Source: Baylisascaris procyonis (lineage: Eukaryota; Nematoda; Chromadorea; Rhabditida; Ascarididae). Taken from it: DNA of 64,000 nt. Under the pieces are notes generated by a model that was given only the letters and a program-made list of their open reading frames with translations, ran no database searches and was not told the origin of the DNA. The translations under genes were made by a program, and so were the position numbers. The DNA lies in contig JAZARR010000200.1 in assembly GCA_037389465.1 (NCBI GenBank), positions 4,347,501-4,411,500 on the forward strand. The letters run 5' to 3'. How positions within the stretch are numbered: the stretch's first letter is position 1; each line of letters starts with the position of its first letter. This document shows, piece after piece, positions 26,373 to 40,200 of the stretch.

Positions 26373-26470
26373 CGACTATGAAGTTGCAACTTGCAAATGC
26401 CGACTATGAAGTTGCAAATTGCAAATTTCGGCTATGAAGTTGCAAATTGCAAATTCCGGCTATGAAGTTA
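26373..26470. repeat. 28-bp tandem repeat, about 3.5 copies
   Basis: The unit begins CGACTATGAAGTTGCAAATT. Copies start at 26373, 26401, 26429 and (partial) 26457. The frame stays open through the first copies because 28 is not a multiple of three, so each copy is read in a different phase and no protein repeat results. Confidence 0.92.
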
Positions 26471-27130
26471 ATGACTGAATCGGGAATGTTAATGTACTTC
26501 AATGGAGATTACACATTGTAAATTTAAAAAAAAAAAACTTCAGCATTTTAAGATCAGTTTTGATTTTCGTAGAGTGAATTCCATGTAAATTGGCTCCTTT
26601 CAGTGTTGCCAATTGTCAAATGGATTTACAGGCGCTATAATAGAATCGAAATACATGAAGATGTTGGGGAACGAAAAAAATATCGCGTCGCACTTTGTTC
26701 GCCAACATTTCGTTTGTATTGCGGTGAACGACCTCACTATCACAAAGTTGCTATATGAGGTCACATCGTCGCACTAATCGCTAATGCAAATTGCATTTCT
26801 TACAAAAATCCGTCATCGAATGTCACACACAAATGATGTTTAGTGGTGGCATTTATTACACCGAAATTGAACCCAGTGGAAATTGAAGAGGGGGGCTGAA
26901 AATTGAGAGTAATGCAAATGAAATTTGGATGGTCTTGAAATATGAAAGGGAGCTGAAAAATCGAGTCGAATTCATTTAGGGCCAGTCATTTTCTGACACT
27001 GTCTGTGAATAGCAAATAATTTGGACGGTGAACAAAAATTTCAAATAGGAACACTAGAATTTCGGAAACGCCAATTTTGATTGCGGAACTGCCGAATGTG
27101 GAGAGTCCTCAATTTCATGCACTTTCTTTA

Positions 27131-27195
27131 GGTGGGGACGAGGGAGGAGGGTAGAGGGGGTGGCTGGAGAGGGGACTGGAGTGGGAGAGAAGGTA
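27131..27195 (+). other. G-rich polypurine tract
   Basis: A strand-asymmetric run (GGGGACGAGGGAGGAGGG...) with several G3-G5 blocks at short spacing, compatible with a G-quadruplex. No gene start is adjacent. Confidence 0.5.
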
Positions 27196-28235
27196 AATTT
27201 TTTCGACGATTGCCAGCCTTTTAGGTCTCAAGTTTTTGCAAAGCAGCCTTAGACAGCAAGGAAACTGTTGCTTCATCTCGGACCACCACCTTTCAGGAAC
27301 TTTTAAATCCAGCAAAGAAAATCCCTCTCACTTTTGAATTCAGATGAAAATCTCTTCACATCCGGGCATAGAAGAAGAGGTGACCAATTCCACGGTTATT
27401 TAGCCTAGCAAGACGCATGGTTTAGGTGCAACACGCGTGCTCAAGAATATGCATTCAGAGAATCAATAAATTGCCTGAAGTAACTGAACCCTGCAAAACC
27501 CTAAATATGACCAATTGTCGTTTATTGTACCCTTTATTTCAAGTGAAAAAACCGCAGGGTTTCTCATATTCATTTCGGAGTGGTGGGGGGTGGCAAGTCA
27601 GAGCACACAGTATTTCTGTAAATGAAAGTCCTATGCTGTATGAAATCGAATTTTTTCCTACGAACAAATTTCGAAGCTTATCAGATGAGTTAGCAAAATA
27701 TGCGCTTTTGTACTTCCGCTCACTAGATTCTCATCTGTCCCTCTGAACGGTTCAGAAATTTAAAAATTTAGATTTTTGAGCTTCTAGAAATCATCATAAC
27801 TGCAATAAATGAACTTAAACGTTTACCTAGAGGTGCGCCCTAAATTGCACATTATGCCATGTATTTTCTTAGCTCCAACTTAAGTCGTCTCTAAGCTGAA
27901 CATATTAGACGGGCAGGCAGACACGCACACGTACAACTTACGCATAACTCCACAAGTACGCATGAATACATATGTATCTGTAGATTGATATCACTATTCT
28001 AATCAAAGTTTTCTCACCATTCACTAGCAGACATCGCGCCGATATAAAACTTTTTTGGCATTTGTCAAATAAGATGCGCGATCTAGATTATCCTTTCTTT
28101 ACGGTCTTCGCTTCAATTTAGCATTTCTTCATATGCTAACCAAATATGACATTGTTGAATTATATAACAATCCATACTTATAAATAACAATTCAATGTGT
28201 CATTTTTTTTCCCAATTTTTTGATACTTCAAAAAC

Positions 28236-28241
28236 TTTATT
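28236..28241 (-). terminator. AATAAA polyadenylation signal overlapping the ABCG stop
   Basis: On the minus strand the last codons read CGT AAA TAA AG, so AATAAA overlaps the TAA stop. If used, the 3' UTR would be only about 10-25 bases. Confidence 0.45.
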
Positions 28242-31200
28242 TACGTTTGAACTTGTTGGCCTTAGAGCGTAATAATGCACAATTATGACAAATAATAACA
28301 ATAATACCTAAAACAAATACATATATTACAGCACTATAAAAGTTCAACATATTATTCGTATAAGCGGAATCTTCTGGGTAGATCTCGTCGAAATATGCCA
28401 TACCATTTTTCCAACTGTAATTTACAACTTATAAATAAATCCATTCAAATTTTTTTTTACACCTATTAAGCAATAAAGACTACACGATGACGATGTTCGA
28501 TAAGCTGAAATAAGTTGAAAAATATCTGAGTGTCTCGACCAGGAAAATTTTTAAAATTGCTTCACTATGCCTTGATCTAATCCGCTGTTTTGTTATTAGT
28601 ATACTATACAAAAATTTTCTCTCTAGCACTAGCCTAACGCTTAAACTTATTCAAAATATGTCTCGCGTTATCATATCAGACGGTTATCAATTGAACGTTT
28701 GAAGGTAAAGAATGCTAACCAATATTTATGTACTACTGAATTGTCAAATTTATTCGATCACAATAAATGGCTTAATCATGACTATATCTCTTCGAATGGC
28801 GTTATAGGTGACAAGCATATCTTCATCTAGCAGTATTTAGGAAGGATATCTATAAAAGTGAACGGAAATATTGATGCAAATATCGTTGACTCGTTAGACT
28901 GTCGAGTTATCGATGAATGAACTTTACTGATAGAGATAGTTCTCGGATTTTTATGCATGCTTGATAAAAAAAATAAGATTGCGTTATAAAACTATGCGAG
29001 CTCTCTGTAGCAGGTCTATTTCAAGGGAATAACCATCCGTAAGGAATGCCTAAATGAACGAACAATGATAATCAATAAGTTTCTATAATTCATCGTAATT
29101 GAAAAGAATTAAAAACTCAAGAAACGGAGTTAGAGTGAATTTTGTCCAGAATAAATCGTGAAGAAGATGGATAAAATTGCTCATCTCTATGTGATATTAT
29201 CATATCATATCATATCATATCATGTCATATCCAGAATCATAAATAAATACCGGCAAAATAAACTCGGCGGAGTTGTATCAACATCTCGATGCTCCGTTCT
29301 TGAGCAATTAGTAACTCTCACAGATGATACGTATTCATTGTTGAACGCCGATGTTACATAACGGAAAATACTTCCATATGTGCCATAATGAATGAAAATA
29401 TTTGTCATCGCTAAACTTCGCGGAGCCCTAAAAAATTTTGTTCTTTAGTTTTGTTTTAGGAGAATTTTCGCTTTTTGAATTTCAGATTTTTTCGATATTC
29501 GTCAATATTTTTATGGGGAAAATTTTCTCATAATTTCCACCCATAAAAGAACGATGCTATTTGTAAAAAATACCTCTAAAATATTTGTGCAAACATTTTC
29601 TTTTCAAAGTCTCTTTTCAGAAAAAAATGGAGGAAAAGAGAAAAAAGCAACACTTATCTCAAGAATGCTCCAGCGTAAGTGATTGAAAATATGCAAAATA
29701 TAAATGAGGTGAGTAGTGCTTTATATGAACTTCTGAAGAACAACATCCAGAAAATGGTTAGTAGAAAAGATGCCTCATAACAACACCATAAGAGTAATGA
29801 TATTTTCAAATAATCCGCGAAACCAGATGCTAGATTACATAACCTGAAAGTCATTACCAAATCCAAATACTACAAAATATAACCTAAAATTTATTCAAGT
29901 TCAAGCGTGAAAATGTTTACATTGGTATTTTGGCTAATTATTCCTTTTTTTTAAATAGTTTAAAATGTTGTCCCAAATTAAGTACATTAAATTAGTATAT
30001 ATGCTTTGAACTAGTCTAAATATAAGTCTCGTTTAAGTGGTAAAATTTGCTCTAAGCTAATGACAAGTAGGAATTATCGAAAAAGATTTGATCCTTTAAA
30101 ATATATAAAACAGCAAACGCATACGGTAGCCTAGTACTTCTATTTAAGAAAATACTGTATGTATAATTTTATATCCACAAAAATTTTCTCATATTTCATT
30201 CGTTTACCGATTCTTGGATTAGATTAAAGTTGTACTATTATTTGTTGAGGGATAAACAAAATAAATAAGAAATTATGATCTGCGTTAGAGTAATCGAACT
30301 TCTCATCATGTCTTCCGCTCTCGAGAATCCCTCTATCCGCGTGACTTCTGCCATGGGAATATCGATCTTCGTCATTCTCCGTATCAGATGCGGATATTGT
30401 TGTTAGAAGGTAGACAATTGCATCGGAATTCTAGTTTCAGAATCAAAGAATTCCAACATTTTCTCGAGTTCTAGACAAGATTGTGGAATCTCAAAAAGGA
30501 GTATTGCTAGGATTGCATAGGCTATATGCTTCCGGTTCCAGAATTTCGATATTCATCGAGTTCCAATTCTTGAGTACCTTCTGGTAATGAAAAGTTGCGT
30601 TTGTTCTAGTCATTTTCTTGTCAAAGTTTTTCGCATATATGGACAGCGGGAAAAATGAACAAGAATGTGTTTTCCAAAAATTTTTCATTTTTAAACGTTT
30701 CTTGAACCATCAACATAATCAAACAAAATGTTTTTTTCGAAACAATGCTCGCAAATACTGCGAAAATAAAATACTGCAATAGGAAGACGACGAATATTTT
30801 CGATAGAGAAACAATTCGGCAAAAATATTGCGCAATCTATAAAGTTCGTCTGGCTCAACCGGTTCGATGCATCATTTTTTGAGTACTGATCCTCGTTATT
30901 GTTTATGCTTAGCTCAGCGTTGATCTATCGATATAATTGCGGTCTATGGATCATTCACTAAACGAATCAATCCGTTTAGCAGAAAATGGGGTGGGTCGAA
31001 CCGGTTCTACCGGTTGAATTTTATATCAAGGCCTGAAATTACGGAAGAAGAAAGAATTTCATTTGAACAATCTAGCGTCGAAAATAAAATGAAAACAAAC
31101 ACACTGACCAAAGAATAACGAAAGTTGATGAAAGAATGGAAGAGAGGTCAATTGGAAAACAAGCGATCAGCAAAGACAGCAACTCAAGAGCACCGTTGGC

Positions 31201-34200
31201 GACACCACATTCCATTTCATTAGCCATACAATTTCTCATTACTGCATCTGAAATTATTTGGAATATTTGCATTCGATGGAATATTTATATTAGTATATCC
31301 TTCATGATTGGATAGCATTCCGTAAACCATCAAAACCGGATCAGAAGAGAAACGGAAACATCAAAAATTATAAAATTTGGATTTGTCCTCAATTTATGAC
31401 ATTTTTGAACGTCATGATTTTTGTACGATGATTGCAATCCTTTTTTGTCGCTAAAAAATTTGATAGACATTTCACTGAAAAGGTTGAAGAGAACATCGAT
31501 AAAAGAGAGTGACACTTTCTAATTGGAAACTTTTTTCAAGAAAACATTTATAAATGAATATTCTAATTATTGGCCCTTTATCGAAAAAAAAACTCATGGA
31601 TATTATTTCGAAGTTTTGGACGATAAAATTGTTTAATGCATTACTACCTGCTGAACGGACCTAATACTTCTGCCTCCCGTCTCTTTCCCCCCTCCCCCCC
31701 CCCGCCACCCCTCTCAGAAAAGAAAAAAAACAACAGCAAGCGTTCGTACGTCGCTGTTTTGTCGCCATCCATCGCTCTGTATTTTTTTTTTTTTCAGTTT
31801 TTAAAGAGCGTCTGGAACAAACACTTGCAAACAGTTGCATTTTTCCATCACCATGTGTACTTTTCATGTGAATTTTCTTTCAACTGTTGACAATTGATCA
31901 TTCAGTACAACTAAAATTTCCGCTTAAAAAAACTAACGAACAGAGCAATTGCTTTTTTTTTCATTTTCGCAACAAATTTTTCTGACACACTTTACAGCAA
32001 TTGACTAGACAGCAAAAGAAAAGCGATATTGCGGAAATATCAAAACAAAGGGACTATTCAATCAAAAAGAGGTTATTTTTTACTTTATATTATCTTTAAT
32101 CTTTTTTCTACTTACCACATATTTTACTTATTTTATTTTATTATTTATAGAAAGGAATAATTTGAAACGATTCCAAAAACAGAAATATTTTTACTCTACT
32201 CCTTTATAAGAAACAACTTACAGTAGCTAGTAGCAGTGAATATAGCTGCCACGGAGAACAGTGATACACAATTGAAGTACATTGCAGTCATATTTAAAGG
32301 AATGTAGAGGTTTTCATGTGGGAAACGAACACCATAGAATACAATAGAAAAAGCGAATAAAGGTAGAAGAATAAGGCGAGTGAATAGTGAAGCCCAAGAA
32401 GACATTAATACCGCAGATGATCGCCTAAAAATTACATACTGATGTAGCGTAGACGATATTTGTGACGATTGTAGTGGTGCAAATCTAATCATAACCAAGA
32501 GTTCCGCGGAGGGGAAACCATGACTTCAAGGAGAGGCTTGATGGGAAGGGACTGAATTTTTTGGCGGGGGGGGGGAGGAAGAATGAGAAGTTCAGCTATC
32601 AAGCTTCTCTTTCGTCAGCCGGAGTTTTTTTTTAGGTTGCAGGTATGCATGAACTCCATTTTTTTATGCAAAATAAATTGGGACAAGAGAAAAAAAGATT
32701 AGTTGCCGATATCAGAATGACTATCTGTTTTCATTGCTGCGGTAATTCGATTTGAGTGAATATTAATGAAAAACAACACTACAGTTTATTAGAATAGTTT
32801 TCGAAAAGTGGCAATATTTACTCATCGTTTCTCACAATGCCTTTTTTTCCGCTACGGGAAGAAATTTCAATCACCAAATTTGCCCGCTGATAAACAAATC
32901 GCAAGTTTTCCATCTATCGGCTGATATGGGGACAATCAAAGCATTGATGACATCTTGTTGTTGTATTTTTTTGGAAAATGCACACTATGGCGCAATTAAT
33001 CGTGACATATGAAAAATAGCAGAAATGTTAGGTGAAAAAAAAAGAGCAAATGTTTATTTTCAATTGTTACGGCAAAAAAATATTTTCTAAAGACTAGGCT
33101 GAAATTCTTCAAGCAAAGCGATTATAAGAGTGAAACACTTCCCGAAAACATGGAAAGCGATAGATATTTAAATGTTTCATGCAGTTTCTTAAATTTTTTT
33201 TTCGTTGTTATAAAAATGTAGAAGTGATTAATGATAAAAGTTTATTTAAATGATCGGTAATTAATAAATATGTTCGCATATATTTCTCAACTTCTTTGAT
33301 CGATCTTTAGTTTTCAAATCTCATATCTTTTTTTTTAGAGTTTTATTGACTAATTCTTTTGTTGTTTCATTTAACTTTCTCAGCTTTCATCAAAAAAAAA
33401 TATTTTTGCTACAAATTCAACAAAAATTTCTGAGTTTACATACCTTGTCAAGGTAAGCAACTTAATGAAAGAATTCGGAAAGCCAAGAACACAAAGAGGG
33501 CGTTTATGAATGACTGGATACATCGGTTCGATAAGCGATGGCCGTTCTTGTTTGGTGATCGCATGTTGCTAAAGTTATACGCATTTCAACGAAATAATCC
33601 CATCAAAAATAGATGAAACCTTTAATTACGATCCTTTTTTTGAATGTTTTACATGCAACACCGAACTCATATCATTTTTTTTTCTTTTTTCAGAGCTTCA
33701 AGCGAATTTCAAAAAATCCGTTTAATCAAAAAAGTTCAGTAAATTGCGTTTCGATTCTCTACATGTTTTTGATCGCTTTATCAGTCAACAGCATCAATAA
33801 TTTATTGTAGTTTGTAGGAATAGATTCTTTTCAACTCCTACTTTAGCATTCATAAAAATATTATAGTTGATTCTAATTTTGATTAGACATTTCTTCAAAA
33901 TGGTAATATTTTTTACAAAACGACACCCATCCCCCCGGCTTCGACCTCTTATTGGCTCCGATTTGAAGCCCATAAACGGTTAAAATTCCTTTAAAATTTG
34001 ACGTCTGGGTATTTGAACCTTTTAAATTACGTTAGTAGTAGAGGATTTTACTTCATTCATGATTCCGGTTCACTAAAATTTCCCCAAGTGTGACGGATTT
34101 GTGCAATACATTTTCTACCTATATTTCAGAGCGACCAATGCCATTGCTTATATTATTACGTTCACGAGGAAAGGAATTGACCTTTACGCCCTTTACTTTG

Positions 34201-37200
34201 ATAGCAATTACGATGATGTTCATTTAAAAGCTCAAGTAGTCAAAATTATGGAAACATTTGAATCCAAAATCCACTCAGCTCAAAAACGTGGATGCGTTTT
34301 TGGTTACATAGAAATCAGAGGATAAATATTTTATCAGGAAATATTCAATGATAAGGCCTTTTATATACAAACATAGGAAAAAAGATAGACATTTAGTCAA
34401 CAAAATTTTCCATATTTGCTATCACTATTTCAATAATTTTCAAAGATGTCAACGTTGTTACCTTGAACATTTGAATGAGTTGAGTTGCTTGTTGTTGCGT
34501 TTCATGATATCTCTCAGACGTTTCTCTATCGATTGTTGCTAGTGAAACTAAAATAAAAACTTTTGCAATGGATAACATCACAAATATTCAATTAAACATA
34601 TCGATTTCCCTGAATCAGGCACATTTTATAGTACAGTGCGCCACCTTTGCCACCTTATATTTGAAAAGCTACATTTGAAAAGATGTTTAGGAAATAAACT
34701 ATGCGACATAATACATCTACAATTTTAGTAGTACATCCAAGAGCAATATTATTTTGTATTGAGAAATGGTTGCTAAATGTTGGTCATCTAAATTCAACGG
34801 AGTCATTACTACTGTAAGCCACACGAATGTGTAACAAAAATATAAATAACTTACGGTAATAGACAGCTGGATTCTCGTTATTCGGACATGGATAGCCAAC
34901 TTGTCGAAAATAAAATGGCATTTGTTTCGTATAACCTCAAAAGAAAATATCGATTACTTTAAGCGTTTGAACGGCACTAACACACCTCATTACGGTAAAA
35001 AATGAATATAAATAAAAATTTGCATAATTTAGAGTTCCCTTTGTTTTTTTGGATGAAAATTTTATAACAAATTTTAGAAAACATACAATTCAAATTTGTT
35101 ACCCTTTAAACGATATATCATCATTTCGTGAAAAGGATTCGAAGCGAAACATGAGGAAAAAAATTGTAATTTGAGAAGGAAGAGAGGGAGGAGGAGGGCA
35201 GGTGAAAACAGATGATAATCTTAAAAGATCCCTAGGTTGAAACGTAGAAAGAACAATATATCTAATGAAAGATTTTTGAAATATAATCCATACATCATCT
35301 TTTCTGTCTTTGTACGTTGCACTTCAACGAGACTCTACATCGAAACTATAAGTAATTATGGACAGGCGTTTTCACCTTTGATTTCTTATGAAGAATAGAG
35401 GGAAACAACAAAGATTCTATGCAGTATTCTAATATTTTATTTCCTATTCACCCTGATGAATTCCCACCCTTTACTTTCGCATCATCCTTCCTAAAATTAT
35501 TCCCATTAAGATGTTTCAAAATACAAATTTAAGTTAATTCAAGTTATATTGATATTTCTGAAGTGTTTCAAAGCAGAACTATACTTCAGCTCACTTATCA
35601 AAGGGGTTTGCAAAGAGCCAATAATATTGCTTCAGTTAAAAAAAAAAACTGGATATTAGCTCTCGTAATATTTATTAATGCATTCAAATAAACAAAATTC
35701 TATAAAGAAAATAACCAGAATAAAGAGTTTCTCCATAGAATAAAATAGTAATTCGAGTCATAAGTTGATATAAATCTGAACGTGGGCATTGCATTGCCAC
35801 AATAGCCATTCGTTGATTACGTTTCATATAGTCGTTGAGTGAGGACATCAATTGATAGCCCGAAAGTGATTCAATATTTTTCGTTGGCTCATCCAACAAT
35901 ACCATTACTTAAAGCAAATATATTTTATTTTCATAACTGCTATTTTCACGATAAATCCATCTATATTTATAGAATACAATTGATTTATTACTTGCTAAAC
36001 ATCCCTTAGTAAAAGATTGATTTAGAATAAAGTTTTTAAGGGAAAAGACTTCTCTTCCTTGGCAATATGTAAGGGGAAAGAAAGCAATTCGTCTATCCAC
36101 GAATGCTATATTCCGCAAAATTAATACCTATAATAGCAAATAGATTAAACAAATTAAAAATAGCAGCTGATGGAATTAAAATGAACGATCTGCTCGAGAG
36201 CAATCCAACATTATTATTTTCAAAAGTTATAGTTTCTTAGAAATAAGGGTCGGTTGAGGTCTAAATTACCGTAAAAACTATTAGACTCTTGGAACTTCGA
36301 TCAATTTTATTTCACAAACAGACAGTCGTAATCTGTACATATTCATCTGTGTAGTTTTTTTCTCAGTTTATTGGCATGAATTTCTCAGATTTAAATAAAT
36401 TACAGTCAGAATATATGCAGTGTTGATGAATTATTACGGTAATTTTTTTTTTTCTGGAGGAAGCAGTCTACATGTCAGATTACCTTTTTTAGCCTTCTTC
36501 TATTACTTCCAATAATAATAATAAAAACCCACTTGGATCTCTCAACAAATACATGCATAATATCAAACGTCTTCGTTTACTTTCGTTGAGATTTTCGATT
36601 CTTTCATGGCCATAACCCAGCAATTCAAATTCTTGCATTAAAGACAGTATCTAAAGAGCAACTATACAATTTAAATATTTTATGAGTTAAATATTTATGT
36701 AAATTATTTGCTAATAGAGGTAATATTTTTTAGATTATTCATATTTCGAAAAAAAGGTCCACGTTATTCAATGCAAATAATAGAACTTTTGATCGATCCA
36801 AATAAGTTGTAATTACTGTTTAGATCATGAAAGAAATTTGCAACGAGTAAATTTGGTAATTAGTCATCAGATTTCTTTAGCGAATATAATTTTCAATCTT
36901 ATTTGTTTACGATATCATATGATGCGATAAAGTGCAAATTAATTCTGAAATTCGAGAAACTTTTCTAAGCTTCACAATGAACTATAAACAAAAGGTAATC
37001 TGTTATTATATTCATTAAAATATCGATAAATCCTTAAGAATATAATACCTGAATGATAAATATAATACTTAAAATTGATCAATTAATCATAAACTTACTC
37101 GTTCCTCTTTATCTTTGTTTTGAAGATCAGCAATCGTTAAATTAGCATAGAAATTCAGCAATGATTTCACTGTTAATGAGGGTAATAGACGTTGCTCAAA

Positions 37201-40200
37201 TGAAATTTTTGCACATAGCGCATTAAATCGATTCGCTGAAATATTCGATTGTTATGAGCAATATTTGAATATTTATAAAAGATGTTCCATCAGAATAATG
37301 CCTTCGTTGAAAACTTGAATTTAACTAAACTTTTGGGAGAAATGGCTATACTACTATATTAATGATTTCTATTTTTCATTTAGTTGATGCAGTATTGATA
37401 TCGAACCGAGTAATTTGAATGTGCATTAGAAACTTTCAGAAATGGAATATAATTAAGTCTCCCACACCGCATTTATAGCCCCTTTAAAAACTGTATAATG
37501 CGTCATTACTAATTCTTTAGCATCTACATCATTTTCTTCCATTTTCTTTCTACAAGCGTGTTTAGACTCAAAATTTCAGGAAATTTCAGGATGGACGTCT
37601 CACAACTTGGTCTTTTCCTTGGAAATTTTTGGGTGGTGTAAGAGAAATGAGGATAGCGCGAGATGAAGTCGAAATCAACGGAAAAAACTTAACAAATAAA
37701 TAATGGATTATGCAATTAAAAGAAAATTGTTCAGTTCGAATAGCGATGGATGTCTTGATTTAGACTTTTATTGATGCGATGCAAAACGAAGGGCACAGAA
37801 ATTTTTATATTATGACATTTCAGTGCATAATAGCATCATTAGATAAAAATATTATTTTTTAATTCTCAATAGTCGTGATATTTTAATTTATTTGCTGACG
37901 AATAACGAATTTATGACGGTGGAAATATGTCCGTATATTTTCGATATTTCTGTTTTTTAGATTCATTAGGAAGATTGTGGACAATTTTTTTTTGAGGAAT
38001 TCGGTGGCTTATTTATGCTGTCTAATTACATAAATTTCACCATATCTTATAAGAAAGGTCATATAAAGATGAGGAAATTTATAGAAATTAAGCAAAAATG
38101 AAGCGATAGAAGTAGAAGAGACGATTGATTGTCAGACGATGTTGCAGAAAATGAAACCGTGGAAATATAAAAAAGCTAGTAATGGTAGAATAATAGAACA
38201 ATCGTGATGATATTTACGGATGTGTTGAAATGTTAACGAGAGAAATGTTATATTTCCGTTGCATTGTCTTCATTGTTCGTCGGTTAGAAAAATGGCGTAC
38301 AATTTTACGAAAAGTTAATATATGTCTTATTCAAAAGACATATTCGAACGAAGTCATGAAAATGTGAAATTTTATCCTTAAGTAATTTTTCCGTTTGTTT
38401 TTACCATCCACTGTATATAAATATTTGTTCATGATGTTTTTATTCAAATGGCTAAATAATTAAGAAATTCCATATTTTCTATCTCACATTGAATAGACAA
38501 AAATTTCAGCCAACGACAGACTTTATCGTTAAGATTCAATAAAAGGAAAAACGGAATTATTAGCTAAATTTTGTAATGGGAATTTGCATGTAGTGTCAAT
38601 GTATGCATATATTAAAATGCATTTTATGATATTCTTTGAAATGATGCATTCAGTTTGTGGATATATTTTGGTTCGAACGCTGTTTTTACTAGTCACATTG
38701 GAATGCCAATCCTTGCAATGAAGAAATATGGTGGTAATTTCCATAAAACTTTCATATGAGAAGTTAAAATATGGGATCGAACTTTGAAAAGCTTTCTAAC
38801 CATCGAGTGGCTGATCGTCGAGGGTTATATGACCACTAATTTCACCACTACAACGACCGGCAATTAGATTCAATAATGTTGTCTTTCCACTTCCTTAAAA
38901 TAATATTTAATTTTATAAAAACGCTCCGAACGGGATGACATTCCGAATCTGCTAAAGAACAATACGTTTGGGTTTCGCTTAATCGGGCGCTGAATCAGTT
39001 TCCGAAATGATTTCATGGAAGACTTTTGTCATAGTGTTCATATACCTCCGCAATCATTAAGCATTCATGTAACATCTAAAAATATTGTATAATATCGCAG
39101 AAAATGGTGAAAGATTAGACATAAGCTTTCTTCCTCACTCACTATAGTCGTGTACTAATAGGATCTTTACTTTCTTCACCAAAAGTGGCCAAGCAGTAAT
39201 TAGTCGGCCTACTTTTGATATATGGCCGAAGGTTGGGAATATAATTACGATTATATTTTCCTAGCCTGTAGTCAGAGGTAACACTAGATTCTATTTTACT
39301 ATAATATATATTATACATTTATATTATACAACACTTTTATTCTATTTATATTATACATTATTTTATTTTATTATACAATAAGTTTACCTGCAACACTACT
39401 TTTTATAGCATGTATTTTTGAAGCTGACTTTTACGCTCCTTGTAGGCCAATATACCTCAGAAAGATAGAAAATTAAACAGCAAAGCACGACGAACATCAT
39501 TAGGCTTTTTTTAGATAAATGACGTCATTTATTAGGTGTAACGACCCACAATAAATCAAAATCATATGACTCTGCCATATTATAACTCATAATAGAAAAA
39601 CGAGAATTAGGTCAATACATGAAGCGTATGCGAGGCAAATGCACCGCATTTAATAAACTGCATCATAAGAATAAGGAAGGCACCATGCCATGAATAAACG
39701 ATTATCTATTTCGTTGTATTTTTCTGCGGAAATACAAGGCCAATCCATTGAATCTATTTGAATGGGAAGGATTTGTATATATACAAGTTTGCATATTCCG
39801 TTCGAAATTCATCTTCGGGCATGATAACATTATAGGTTTCTGTCGATTTCTTTCAATAAATCATCGCCGGCAGTTTGAAGGATCAGAAAAAAATTGCGAT
39901 CTCATCATTGCAATTAATTTTTAATATTTGCAGCATGAGGAAAGGAAACAATTTTTGTGAAACTCACAATCTAGAAAGGAGGAATTAACTTCAGACTGGG
40001 CGGAACTTCAGCAACGAAACACGTCTTATTTACACCCCAAAAAAATAATATCATTGTATTTTTATGCGGACGGAAGAAAAAGGTTGTATTTTTGAGCTTC
40101 TGAACATATGACTGATTAGGTGAGCCAATCGAAATCAAAAATTTCGAGAGTAGTTTTCTTAGACGAAATGGAAAAACGAAGCTTTCCTTAGTTAACTTGT

